Position numbers and translations under genes: made by a program
Part shown: piece by piece, positions 1 to 6,718 of the stretch
Position numbering within the stretch: position 1 is the stretch's first letter
Layout: each line of letters opens with the position of its first letter
Source: an uncultured Lachnospiraceae bacterium
GTDB taxonomy: Bacteria; Bacillota; Clostridia; Lachnospirales; Lachnospiraceae
Direction of reading: 5' to 3'
Length of the DNA stretch: 33,677 nt
NCBI GenBank assembly: GCA_947624815.1
Contig: CANQME010000026.1
Location: forward strand, 1-33,677
The notes under the pieces: model-generated
Database searches by the model: none
The model's input: only the letters and a program-made list of their open reading frames with translations
Told to the model about the DNA's origin: nothing

Positions 1-90
1 CTCCATGCCATGCTGGGAGGCGACCTGTTCTATATCGACACAGTGCAGAAATATCCCGACGACCACATGAAGAAAATTAGTTTGAGATAG
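1..90 (+). CDS. C-terminal end of an unidentified accessory gene (partial)
   Basis: An open frame enters from the left edge and stops with TAG at 88-90, giving 29 residues that begin LHAMLGGDLFYID and end MKKISLR. I do not recognise the family. Codon use looks like real coding, and the next genes are typical of integrative elements of gut Firmicutes, so an element-borne protein is the best guess. From 91 to 240 there is AT-rich sequence with no gene I can support. Confidence 0.4.
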   Translation, partial: LHAMLGGDLFYIDTVQKYPDDHMKKISLR

Positions 91-240
91 GAGGAAGATG
101 AATAGAGTTTTGAATATGATCAATTCTGCTTGTGTATGAAAGATTTTCTTTCTATTTACTGTTCCTTTCTTCGTTTGGCTATGTCTATACAATTCCCATA
201 ATGAGGATAAATAATTCATCTGAAAGCTACAGAGGCCCTG

Positions 241-269
241 TTGCTTTTGTTCGGCGCGCCGTATATAAT
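241..269 (+). promoter_or_regulatory. Candidate sigma-A promoter for the HTH/two-component operon
   Basis: A TTGCTT -35 (241-246) and a perfect TATAAT -10 (264-269) are separated by 17 bp. The spacer contains the 10-bp palindrome CGGCGCGCCG (251-260 plus the flanking G at 261), a plausible operator for a regulator. It lies 35 bp upstream of the first gene of the operon. The hexamers and spacing are seen directly; the operator role is inferred. Confidence 0.5.
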
Positions 270-303
270 TATGCTGATAGATTTTGAGAAAGGACAGGTG
301 ACT

Positions 304-471
304 ATGGAATATATGTCTTGCGCCGAAGCAGCGGGTAAATGGGGCATTTCAGAAAGGCGGGTACAGAAACTGTGCGAGGAAAACCGCATACCGGGAGTTG
401 TAAAGTTTGGGAGTGTGTGGCTGATTCCCAAGGATGCGAAAAAACCGATAGACAAGCGATATAAAGAATAG
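304..471 (+). CDS. Small helix-turn-helix (excisionase/MerR-like) DNA-binding protein
   Basis: A 55-residue protein beginning MEYMSCAEAAGKWG. The segment AAGKWGISERRVQKLCEEN reads as a helix-turn-helix, followed by a wing-like GVVKFGSVWLIPKDA, the layout of the excisionase/HTH_17 family. The start at 304 is chosen because AGGACAGG lies just upstream; an in-frame ATG at 241 has no ribosome site and would overlap the promoter. The response regulator starts 10 bases after its stop, so it is probably first in that operon. Such proteins are common in integrative elements of Firmicutes, either as recombination directionality factors or as local transcription factors. No integrase is nearby, which favours the regulatory role, but this is inference. 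Confidence 0.7.
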   Translation: MEYMSCAEAAGKWGISERRVQKLCEENRIPGVVKFGSVWLIPKDAKKPIDKRYKE

Positions 472-481
472 GGTGATTGCG

Positions 482-1159
482 ATGACAAGAACATCGAAAA
501 TAATGATTGTTGAAGATGACTCCGCTATTCGGGAAGAACTTGTTTTGCTATTGGAAAACGAGGGATATCAGGTTTTTATGGTCACGAATTTTGCCACAAT
601 CACAGACCAGGCAATACGGGAACATCCTGATCTTATCCTTTTGGACATCGGCCTGCCAGGGCAGGATGGTTTTGCGCTGTGTGCCGCCCTGCGAAAAGCC
701 GTTTCGGCACCGGTAATTTTCGTTACAAGCCGGGATTCGGGACTGGACGAAGTGCGGGCGTTGAGCCTTGGCGGAGACGATTACATTACAAAACCATACA
801 GCGTTCCTGTGTTGATGGCCAGGATCAGGGCAGTCCTGCGCCGCAGTATTGACACATCCGAACACTTGGACACCATGGAGGCTGCAGGAGTGCGCCTGAG
901 CCTGACCAAAGGAACCCTGACATCGGCGGGAAGGACTGTGGAGCTTACCCGGAATGAGATGCAGATTATGGTCTGTCTGATGGAGCATACCGGACAGATT
1001 GTCTCCCGCGCAGACCTGCTTGATGCGCTGTGGGACAGCCAGATATACATTGACGACAATACTCTCAGTGTCAATATGACGCGGCTTCGTGGAAAGCTGG
1101 CAGAATTAGATATGCCCGATCTGATCAAGACTCGTCGGGGAATGGGGTATCAGCTATGA
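482..1159 (+). CDS. OmpR-family response regulator (BceR-like)
   Basis: A 225-residue two-domain regulator. The receiver domain shows the acidic cluster E11-D12-D13, phosphoacceptor D55 in LILLDIGLPG, T82 and K104 in YITKPYS. The C-terminal winged helix (about 130-225) ends in the TRRGMGYQL signature of OmpR proteins. ATG at 482 is preferred over GTG at 473 because AGGG (470-473) is then spaced properly. The stop overlaps the kinase start (ATGA), so the two are translationally coupled. With the kinase, ATPase and permease that follow, it forms a Bce-type peptide-antibiotic sensing and detoxification module. It likely binds the TNACA-N4-TGTAA palindrome at 2152-2167 to switch on the transporter. 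Family and module are well supported; the inducing compound cannot be read from sequence. Confidence 0.9.
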   Translation: MTRTSKIMIVEDDSAIREELVLLLENEGYQVFMVTNFATITDQAIREHPDLILLDIGLPGQDGFALCAALRKAVSAPVIFVTSRDSGLDEVRALSLGGDDYITKPYSVPVLMARIRAVLRRSIDTSEHLDTMEAAGVRLSLTKGTLTSAGRTVELTRNEMQIMVCLMEHTGQIVSRADLLDALWDSQIYIDDNTLSVNMTRLRGKLAELDMPDLIKTRRGMGYQL

Positions 1160-2166
1160 CTTTCGGAAGATTTTTATCAGATCGATTGGGTCGGATTATC
1201 CTATGGCTGGTCTGCTTTGCAGCAGCGGTTCTTTTTCTCGCCGCAACCGGCACACAAATTGACGTCCTCATCATCTTGCTGCTGATTCTGCTGTTGGTTT
1301 TTCTGATGGTACAGGCAACAGATTATCTGCGCGATCGTGCCCGCCTGCGGGAACTGGAGAGCATTCTGGAAAACCTGGATAAAAAATACCTGTTTACCGA
1401 ATGCGTCCCTTCGGCGGATAATTTCTATAAACGTTGTCTTTTTGACCTGATGCGCCGTGCGGGTCAGGCGATGATCAGCGCGATATCGGATACGCATGCT
1501 GCCCAGCGGGATTACCGGGAATATGTTGAGAGTTGGGTACACGAAATCAAGACCCCTATTACCGCAGCACGGCTCGTCTGCCGTCAGGTAGAGGGAGAAC
1601 CCCGGCGGAAGCTGGATTCTGAGCTGGCACAAATTGAGGCCCATGTAGAGCGGGCTTTGTTCTACGCCCGTGCGGAGAGTCCAGAGCATGACTGCGTGAT
1701 CCGGCCAACCAGCTTGTCTGAAATCGTCTCTCAGACGGTAGAACGCCACCGGACATTGCTGATGCAAAGCGGAGTCCGGATTGAGACACAGGGGCTGGAA
1801 CAGCAGGTTTACACGGACAAAAAGTGGGCCGCTTTTATTCTCGGCCAACTGCTTCAGAATTCTGCCCGCTACCGGGGAGACACGCCAGTCATCACAATCT
1901 CCGCAAAACCGTTGGCAAAACAGGTACAGCTAACAATCCAGGATAACGGAATTGGTATTCCCGCCCATGAGCTGCCCCGCGTATTTGACCGGGGCTTTAC
2001 TGGCTCCAACGGCCGCTCCCGAGGCGGGGCCACAGGCATGGGGCTGTACCTGTGTAAAAAAATGTCTGGGTTCCTGGAGCTGGACATTCAGCTGACCTCG
2101 GAGGAAGGGGTGGGGACATGCGTGACTCTTTCGTTCCCCGCAAAAGAGAATCTTACAAGAATGTAA
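1156..2166 (+). CDS. Intramembrane-sensing histidine kinase (BceS-like)
   Basis: A 336-residue kinase with two N-terminal membrane helices (about 13-32 and 35-53) separated by only a few residues, so no extracellular sensor domain. This is the hallmark of BceS-type kinases, which sense flux through their partner ABC transporter. The phosphoacceptor is H129 in WVHEIKTP. The ATPase domain has N235 in LLQNSARYR, the DNGIG motif at 263-267 and the GATGMGL glycine box near 291. It overlaps the response regulator by 4 bases. Its last codons and stop lie inside the palindrome thought to be the BceR-type operator of the downstream ABC genes. Its inducer is unknown; bacitracin, lantibiotics and other lipid II-binding peptides are typical for the family. 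Confidence 0.9.
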   Translation: MTFGRFLSDRLGRIILWLVCFAAAVLFLAATGTQIDVLIILLLILLLVFLMVQATDYLRDRARLRELESILENLDKKYLFTECVPSADNFYKRCLFDLMRRAGQAMISAISDTHAAQRDYREYVESWVHEIKTPITAARLVCRQVEGEPRRKLDSELAQIEAHVERALFYARAESPEHDCVIRPTSLSEIVSQTVERHRTLLMQSGVRIETQGLEQQVYTDKKWAAFILGQLLQNSARYRGDTPVITISAKPLAKQVQLTIQDNGIGIPAHELPRVFDRGFTGSNGRSRGGATGMGLYLCKKMSGFLELDIQLTSEEGVGTCVTLSFPAKENLTRM

Positions 2167-2167
2167 G
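2152..2167 (+). promoter_or_regulatory. BceR-type operator upstream of the ABC transporter
   Basis: A perfect inverted repeat, CTTACA-AGAA-TGTAAG, matches the TNACA-N4-TGTAA pattern known for BceR regulators of Bacillus. It overlaps the kinase stop codon (2164-2166) and lies 75 bp before the ATPase start, leaving room for a promoter. A weak -10-like TACGAT is at 2211-2216. This implies that the transporter genes are induced separately from the regulator genes. Confidence 0.7.
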
Positions 2168-2242
2168 GAAAATCAATATCAATTCGATACAAGCGCCGAT
2201 CCTTTTGATGTACGATAAACCCATCAGGAAGGAGGCTATTCC

Positions 2243-3001
2243 ATGCTGCAAGTGCAGAACATTGAAAAATACTACGGAAGCAAAAACAACGTCACCAAGG
2301 CCCTGAACCGAGTGAGCTTCGACGTTGCGGACGGGGAATTCCTGGTCATCATGGGCGCGTCCGGCAGCGGCAAGACCACGCTGCTCAACTGCATTTCCAC
2401 CATTGACACGGTCAGCGCGGGAAAGATTTTGATGGACGGGGAGGACGTCGCCGGACTGTCCGAGGACGCCCTGGCCAAGTTCCGCCGGGAGCGGCTGGGT
2501 TTCGTGTTTCAGGACTTCAACCTGCTGGATACGCTGACAGTGGAGGAAAATATCGGGCTGGCGCTTTCTCTGAACCATGCTGACGCGCAAACTGTGCAGA
2601 ACCGGGTGCGGGAGGTGGCTGAGAAGCTAGGCATTACAGAGATTCTCTCAAAATTTCCATATCAGGTATCCGGCGGGCAGAAGCAACGAACCGCCTGTGC
2701 CCGCGCCATAGTGGCGGGACAATCGCTGCTGTTGGCCGATGAGCCTACCGGGGCACTCGATTCCAAAGCCTCCAAAAATTTACTGGAAATCATATCCACA
2801 ATGAACCGGGACATGAGAACTACGATTCTTATGGTCACCCACGATGCCTACAGTGCCAGCTATGCAGGCCGGGTGCTCTTTCTCAAGGATGGCCGGGTCT
2901 TCAATGAGCTGCTTCGGGGAGACCGGGGACGGTCTGTGTTCTACCACGAGATACTGGATGTCCTGGCCGCGCTGGGAGGTGATGTCAGTGACGTACTTTA
3001 A
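2243..3001 (+). CDS. Bce-type ABC transporter ATP-binding protein
   Basis: A 252-residue ATPase of the MacB/BceA class. Walker A is GASGSGKTT (38-46), the Q-loop glutamine is Q90, the signature is VSGGQKQR (142-149), Walker B is LLLADEP with catalytic E167, and the H-loop is H200. A strong ribosome site (AAGGAGG, 2229-2235) precedes the start. Its 3' end overlaps the permease start by 20 bases. It powers a transporter that protects lipid II-linked targets from peptide antibiotics and also relays flux to the kinase. The C-terminal tail after the H-loop is of normal length for the family. Confidence 0.92.
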   Translation: MLQVQNIEKYYGSKNNVTKALNRVSFDVADGEFLVIMGASGSGKTTLLNCISTIDTVSAGKILMDGEDVAGLSEDALAKFRRERLGFVFQDFNLLDTLTVEENIGLALSLNHADAQTVQNRVREVAEKLGITEILSKFPYQVSGGQKQRTACARAIVAGQSLLLADEPTGALDSKASKNLLEIISTMNRDMRTTILMVTHDAYSASYAGRVLFLKDGRVFNELLRGDRGRSVFYHEILDVLAALGGDVSDVL

Positions 3002-4943
3002 GCTTTCCATGCGCAATGCCGGACGGCAGGCACGGGATTATCTCGTCTATTTCGTCACCATGGTGCTGGCCGCCGCGCTGATCTTCGCCTTCAATGCGCT
3101 GGCAGTCTCCGGCGAGGTGCTGGCTCTGACAGAGATATTGGAGAATTTTTCCCTGATAATCGTTCTGGCGAGCGTGGCCGTGGTGTGCGTGTTTGGCTGG
3201 CTGGCGGCCTATTCCACCCGATTCATGCTCTCCCGGCGCAGCCGGGAGCTGGGGATTTACCTTCTCAGCGGGCTGACCGGACGCCAGGTGGCGAGACTTT
3301 TTTTCCTGGAAAATCTTGCTGTGGGCGCTGTTGCCCTTGTACTTGGGGCAGGACTCGGCGGGCTGCTCTATCAGGTCATGCGGGCGATCGTGATGGCCAT
3401 GTTCGCCCAGCCTTACCGTTTTGCTTTGGAGTTCTCTTTGGCCGCCCTTGGACGGACCGCGCTGTGCTTCGCGCTGATCTATCTTTTCGCTCTTGGCAGG
3501 AGCCGGAGGCATATCCGAAGGATGAAGATTTACGACCTGATCTATTTTGAAAGGCAGAACGAGGGCGCGATTTTGCAAAAGGGGAAAACGCGCCGTCTGG
3601 TGTTCGGGATGTCTCTGGTCCTCGGGGCGGTCGGGACCTGTCTGCTCATGCGTAAAAGTCTGTATATTGCGCCGGCCGGGGCGTTCTGTGCCATTCTCGC
3701 CCTGTTTGGCTTCTTTCTGAGCTTTGCATCCGGCGTGCCCGCTTTTTTCGAGCGGAGACCCGCCCGGAAATACCGGGGACAGACCCTGCTCGTTTTCCGC
3801 GGCCTGACGGCCAAGCTGGCCAGCATGGGTGTTCTGATGGCGGTGCTTTCCATCGTTTTTACAGCCACGCTGATCTCCGAGGGCAGTTCTTCCGTGCTTT
3901 ACGGCATCATGAAGGGGCGGACCGCGGAGGCGACCTGTTTCGACCTCTATATCGGGATTGAGGGGGAGACGCCGGACCCCGGGCCGTACCTGACCTATAT
4001 CGGGAAGAATATCCCCGTAGAACAGGAGCGGCCGTATCCGGTCTATCTGACCGGGAAAACGCAGGTGCAGGACCATTTGGGAAAAATGTATTATAATTAC
4101 AGCTGCGACAGCGACCCCGTCCTTTGCTGGAGCGATTACGCGGCGCTGCGCGCCATTGCCGGTTATCCGGCGGTGGAGCCGCCAGGGCCGGGTCAGTTCC
4201 CCATCCACAGTATGACCTATCTGGAGGAGGCGCTGCGAGATTATCAGGGAACTATTCTTGTGGGGGAGACGGCGCTGACACCCGGCGGCATTTATACGGA
4301 ACACCTCTCTCAAAGCTATGGGACAGCCAACGGACGTGGCTATATCCTGGTGGTGCCCGACCAGGCGGCGGAGGGTCTGCCGGTCCATCACATTGCCTAT
4401 GCCGCCAAAACGGCCCGGCCTGTGACCACAGCGCAGTATGAGGCTGTGGCTGATCTGGCCAGAGCGGAGCGTGACCGGCAGGAGGATCCCTCCGGCTATG
4501 TGTTTGTCCTCAGCAAAGCATACGAGGAAACCGAGGTGGCCGCCCAGGCCGTCGTTGGCTGCTTTCCCCTGTACTATCTGGCCCTGGCCCTGATGATGAC
4601 CGCGGTTACCATCCTGACGATCCGGCAGCTCAGTGAAACAGAGCATTACCGGAGTCAGTTCGCGCTCCTGCGCAAGCTCGGCATGGACCGGCGGGAGATG
4701 GCACGGACGTTAGGAAGGCAGTTTGCCCTGTACTACACCCTGCCAACCGTTCCTGCGGTGCTGATCGCCGGGTCCTTTATCGTGCACCTGGCTATGATGC
4801 CCGAGCCGGGCGTCATGGTGGGCTGGAACAGCCCCGCTGTTATTGTAATGATTTCATTAGGTGCGTTTTTCCTGATCTATGCGATCTATATCCTGCTGGC
4901 TTATATCAGTTTGAAGCGGAATGTGCTGGCATCCGCGAGGTGA
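2982..4943 (+). CDS. Bce-type ABC transporter permease (FtsX-like)
   Basis: A 653-residue membrane protein, the usual length for BceB permeases, which have ten helices and a large extracellular domain between helices VII and VIII. Helical segments are visible near the N-terminus (LVYFVTMVLAAALIFAF) and in the FtsX-like last third (YYLALALMMTAVTILTI). A long soluble stretch lies between about residues 300 and 520. The start at 2982 follows GGGAGGT; earlier in-frame starts would lie deep inside the ATPase gene. Its final six residues (VLASAR) and stop codon are encoded almost entirely by the tRNA-Arg-derived direct repeat at 4924-4971, so the native C-terminus may have been replaced or extended by integration. 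It works with the ATPase, kinase and regulator immediately upstream. Confidence 0.9.
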   Translation: MSVTYFKLSMRNAGRQARDYLVYFVTMVLAAALIFAFNALAVSGEVLALTEILENFSLIIVLASVAVVCVFGWLAAYSTRFMLSRRSRELGIYLLSGLTGRQVARLFFLENLAVGAVALVLGAGLGGLLYQVMRAIVMAMFAQPYRFALEFSLAALGRTALCFALIYLFALGRSRRHIRRMKIYDLIYFERQNEGAILQKGKTRRLVFGMSLVLGAVGTCLLMRKSLYIAPAGAFCAILALFGFFLSFASGVPAFFERRPARKYRGQTLLVFRGLTAKLASMGVLMAVLSIVFTATLISEGSSSVLYGIMKGRTAEATCFDLYIGIEGETPDPGPYLTYIGKNIPVEQERPYPVYLTGKTQVQDHLGKMYYNYSCDSDPVLCWSDYAALRAIAGYPAVEPPGPGQFPIHSMTYLEEALRDYQGTILVGETALTPGGIYTEHLSQSYGTANGRGYILVVPDQAAEGLPVHHIAYAAKTARPVTTAQYEAVADLARAERDRQEDPSGYVFVLSKAYEETEVAAQAVVGCFPLYYLALALMMTAVTILTIRQLSETEHYRSQFALLRKLGMDRREMARTLGRQFALYYTLPTVPAVLIAGSFIVHLAMMPEPGVMVGWNSPAVIVMISLGAFFLIYAIYILLAYISLKRNVLASAR

Positions 4944-4971
4944 CTCGAACACCCGACCTACCGCTTAGGAG
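4924..4971 (+). repeat. Left attachment-site repeat (3' part of tRNA-Arg)
   Basis: This 48-bp segment matches 8041-8088 with a single difference (A at 4931, G at 8048). The right copy belongs to the intact tRNA-Arg(CCT) gene. The shared part runs from the 5' edge of the anticodon loop through the T arm and acceptor strand to the encoded CCA. Partial tRNA 3' duplications like this are the footprint of tyrosine-recombinase integration. The fragment lacks the 5' half and cannot give a working tRNA. Confidence 0.9.
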
Positions 4972-5249
4972 CTCGTTTTCAGGGGGTATTTCTTGTCTAT
5001 TTGATCCCTGATTGTCATGGCTTCTTCCGAATACAGAGGAATATAAACTCCCTTCTTTTTCCCATTCGGAAGCGAGTAACAGTTCCTGCCCTCATGCTGA
5101 AGCAAACCTTTTTTCACAAGGCTGCCGATTGCCCAAACATATGAGTTTTCGCTTAATCCACGTCGTTCTCTTTTCATAATATCGACAATACCGGCCCTGC
5201 GATAGTTCTGTCCAGGTTGAAGATTATTGATTATGCAGGTATACCACAC
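4965..5249 (-). pseudogene. Truncated AbiEi/DUF6577-like winged-helix protein, N-terminal part
   Basis: A 94-residue frame with a GTG start (5247-5249) behind a GGGGGTG ribosome site. The pattern SENSYVWAIGSLVKKGLL, then HEGRNCYSLP, then YIPLYSEEAMTIRDQI resembles the N-terminal winged helix of AbiEi-like antitoxin/DUF6577 proteins. Those proteins continue for another 100 or more residues after an equivalent KKYP motif. Here the frame ends three residues after KKYPLK, at a TAA (4965-4967) that belongs to the tRNA-derived repeat. The gene therefore looks cut exactly at the integration junction. A 12-bp inverted repeat (5264-5299) just upstream is where an AbiEi-type repressor could bind. Family assignment is from recall of the motif pattern and is moderate; truncation is inferred from length and junction. 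Confidence 0.5.
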
Positions 5250-5263
5250 GTGATCACCCCCGC

Positions 5264-5299
5264 ATCAAACGGCAATTTTTTGATTTATTGCCGTTTGAT
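5264..5299. repeat. 12-bp perfect inverted repeat, possible operator
   Basis: ATCAAACGGCAA (5264-5275) and its exact reverse complement (5288-5299) are separated by 12 bp. The repeat lies 15 bp upstream of the start of the truncated wHTH gene. AbiEi-type antitoxins repress their own promoters through inverted repeats, so an autoregulatory operator is plausible. It has no U-tract, so a terminator is unlikely. Confidence 0.5.
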
Positions 5300-5393
5300 T
5301 ATATGCTGGACAAAGTTCATTGAGTCTATGCCAAATTGACCTCTCTGGTCTATTTAATACATCTATAATCTTCACCGAATACTCTTTTTTCAT
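5265..5393 (-). CDS. Possible 42-residue protein of unknown function
   Basis: An ATG at 5391-5393 opens a frame of 42 codons, starting MKKEYSVKIIDVLNRPE and ending NQKIAV, with its stop inside the inverted repeat. Composition is protein-like and the frame stays open for about 40 further codons upstream, up to a TAG among the hairpins, but no start with a ribosome site is visible there. The ATG itself has no clear ribosome site. It could be the remnant of a larger gene. It lies between the hairpin array and the truncated wHTH gene on the same strand. I do not recognise it. Confidence 0.25.
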   Translation of the reverse strand: MKKEYSVKIIDVLNRPERSIWHRLNELCPAYNQTAINQKIAV

Positions 5394-5454
5394 ATAAGTA
5401 AATCTGAAATGCCAACGCCGAACATCTTGAACCGCTGCCTTTTCGTTTTTTTGT

Positions 5455-5490
5455 AAAAAATAGAAAGCAAGCCTTTCAAACCTGCTTTCT
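5455..5490 (-). terminator. Intrinsic terminator ending the hairpin-array transcript
   Basis: Read on the minus strand, an 8-bp perfect stem AGAAAGCA/TGCTTTCT with a 13-nt loop is followed by ATTTTTT. No comparable T-run follows the hairpin on the + strand, which fixes the orientation. Confidence 0.6.
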
Positions 5491-5603
5491 TCTTGGTTGG
5501 GAGTCTATACCCAAAAAATTTGCTGGGAGCTGTTAACCCCATTCTTCTTTGCTGGGAGTCTATACCCAAAGATTCTGTAAGTGGAGTTACTAACTCCGTT
5601 CTT
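5455..5603 (-). ncRNA. Candidate structured small RNA with tandem hairpins
   Basis: On the minus strand an extended -10 promoter (5610-5618) is followed by four short hairpins and then an intrinsic terminator. In + coordinates the hairpins are 5583-5597 (GGAGTT/AACTCC), 5554-5567 and 5499-5512 (both GGGAGTCTATACCC) and 5525-5540 (GGGAGCTGTTAACCCC). Start-to-start distances are 26, 29 and 29 nt. These are not multiples of three, so the repetition is at RNA or DNA level, not protein level. Promoter, short tandem repeats, terminator, then gene is the layout of type III antitoxin RNAs. The downstream genes do not resemble ToxN, however, so that label is only a hypothesis. Confidence 0.4.
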
Positions 5604-5609
5604 GGTTTT

Positions 5610-5618
5610 ATTATACCA
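5610..5618 (-). promoter_or_regulatory. Extended -10 promoter for the hairpin-array transcript
   Basis: The minus strand reads TGGTATAAT, a perfect -10 with the TG extension. The -35 is weak (TTTCGC about 18 bp upstream), as allowed for extended -10 promoters. The predicted transcript start is near 5603, just before the first hairpin. Confidence 0.5.
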
Positions 5619-5681
5619 TCTTATTTTTCTTGGGCGAAAGGCATTGTTATTAAATTGTTCTTATAATTGTTAAGGGAACAG

Positions 5682-5831
5682 GTGGGGGAAATAATAAAAA
5701 CGGGATGGATACGTTGTCTTGTCTGTGGAGAAAAAACAAGGTTACAGATACGAATAGATACGGAACTTAAAAAATATTCCCTCTACTGTCCAAAATGTAA
5801 CCAAGAAATATTGAATGCAAAACTGGTTTGA
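5682..5831 (+). CDS. Cysteine-rich KTR-domain protein, copy 1
   Basis: A 49-residue protein starting at GTG 5682, with AAGGGA just upstream and an in-frame TAA before that. It contains WIRCLVCGEKTRLQIR and YCPKCNQEIL, two CxxC knuckles that likely bind one zinc ion, with the KTR triplet that names the family. It is a close paralogue, in both protein and DNA, of the gene at 6533-6718, so a local duplication flanks the XRE gene. Such zinc-ribbon proteins are frequent in conjugative elements of gut Firmicutes; their role is unknown. A TATAAT at 5662-5667 lies 20 bp upstream, but I see no matching -35. Confidence 0.65.
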   Translation: MGEIIKTGWIRCLVCGEKTRLQIRIDTELKKYSLYCPKCNQEILNAKLV

Positions 5832-5942
5832 TACCGTATAAAAGCTCAATGTAAAAGACTTTTGATAGACGTTTCCACTTCATAAGTGATAAAACTCTAT
5901 TAGGTCAAGAGAGCAAAAAGCCCAAAATAGGAGGTAAATGTG

Positions 5943-6527
5943 ATGGAGATCGGCTCACAGATCAGAAAATACCGTAATGCTCAGGAACTGTCCCAAGAAG
6001 AACTGGCAGAAAAAATATATGTGACTCGACAGACAATTTCCAACTGGGAAAATGAAAAGAGTTATCCAGATATTCACAGTCTGTTGCTTCTAAGTTCCAT
6101 TTTTGAAATATCTCTTGACCAACTAATCAAAGGAGATATTGAAATTATGAAAAAAGAAATCAACAAAGCAAAAGTGGAAAAATTCAATCAACTCAGCAAG
6201 GTGTTTTCCGTATTGTTTATCGCAGTCACAATCGCATTTGTCCCTTTTGTGGTTTTCCTGAAGATTTATGGAGTGGCAATATGGGCAATCCTCTTTTTGG
6301 CAGTTCTTACTCTCTCATTCAAGGTGGAGAAAGTGAAAAAAGACAATGACATCCATACTTATAAAGAGATTGTTGCTTTCAGCGAAGGGAAACATTTAGA
6401 TGAAATCCAAGAGCAGCGGGAAATTGGGAAAAGACCCTATCAGACAGCACTTAAAGTTTTGGCGGGTGCGGCTGTAGGAATTATCATTGCGGCGGTCGCA
6501 TTCATAATAATCGAGATGATAAGTTGA
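5943..6527 (+). CDS. XRE-family regulator with C-terminal membrane anchor
   Basis: A 194-residue protein. Residues 1-65 form a Cro/C1-type helix-turn-helix (LSQEELAEKIYVTRQTISNW), the common XRE type with the NWENEKSYPDI ending. The rest has two adjacent membrane helices (about 90-125), a charged cytoplasmic stretch, and a last helix near the C-terminus (VGIIIAAVAFIIIEMI). A strong AGGAGGT at 5929-5935 favours ATG 5943 over the upstream GTG. Membrane-tethered XRE proteins are usually sensors of envelope or element status; the ligand is unknown. The next gene overlaps its 3' end or nearly so, and the first KTR gene precedes it by 111 bp, so all three may be one transcript ended by the terminator at 6708-6757. 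GC content is clearly below that of the core genes. Confidence 0.85.
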   Translation: MEIGSQIRKYRNAQELSQEELAEKIYVTRQTISNWENEKSYPDIHSLLLLSSIFEISLDQLIKGDIEIMKKEINKAKVEKFNQLSKVFSVLFIAVTIAFVPFVVFLKIYGVAIWAILFLAVLTLSFKVEKVKKDNDIHTYKEIVAFSEGKHLDEIQEQREIGKRPYQTALKVLAGAAVGIIIAAVAFIIIEMIS

Positions 6528-6532
6528 TACTA

Positions 6533-6718
6533 ATGAAAACAGAATGGATACTCTGTCCTGTCTGCGGTGGGAAAACAAGATTACAGATACGGAAAGATAC
6601 GGAACTGAAAAACTTCCCCTTCTACTGTCCGAAATGCAAACAGGAAACATTGATAGAAGCAAAGAATTTACAAGTAACTGTCATCAAAGAGCCAGACGCT
6701 AAGACGCAGAGCCGATGA
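6533..6718 (+). CDS. Cysteine-rich KTR-domain protein, copy 2
   Basis: A 61-residue protein with CPVCGGKTRLQIR and YCPKCKQETL, two CxxC knuckles typical of a small zinc ribbon, plus a charged tail. ATG 6533 is 5 bases after the XRE stop; a TTG at 6524 would overlap it. No strong ribosome site is visible, so translation is probably coupled to the XRE gene. It resembles the protein at 5682-5831 along the whole zinc-ribbon part but has a longer C-terminal extension (about 15 residues). Function is unknown. Confidence 0.7.
   Translation: MKTEWILCPVCGGKTRLQIRKDTELKNFPFYCPKCKQETLIEAKNLQVTVIKEPDAKTQSR

Noticed and set aside
2985..4646. Long minus-strand open frame of about 550 codons opposite the ABC permease
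   Set aside because: It mirrors the GC-rich codon pattern of the real gene, has no ribosome site, and its protein is rich in Gly/His/Arg/Pro with no domain. The + strand gene has clear membrane helices.
5495..5600. CRISPR array
   Set aside because: Only two identical 14-bp units and two diverged ones with 12-15-bp gaps; spacing is too short and no cas gene is nearby. Each unit is a small hairpin.
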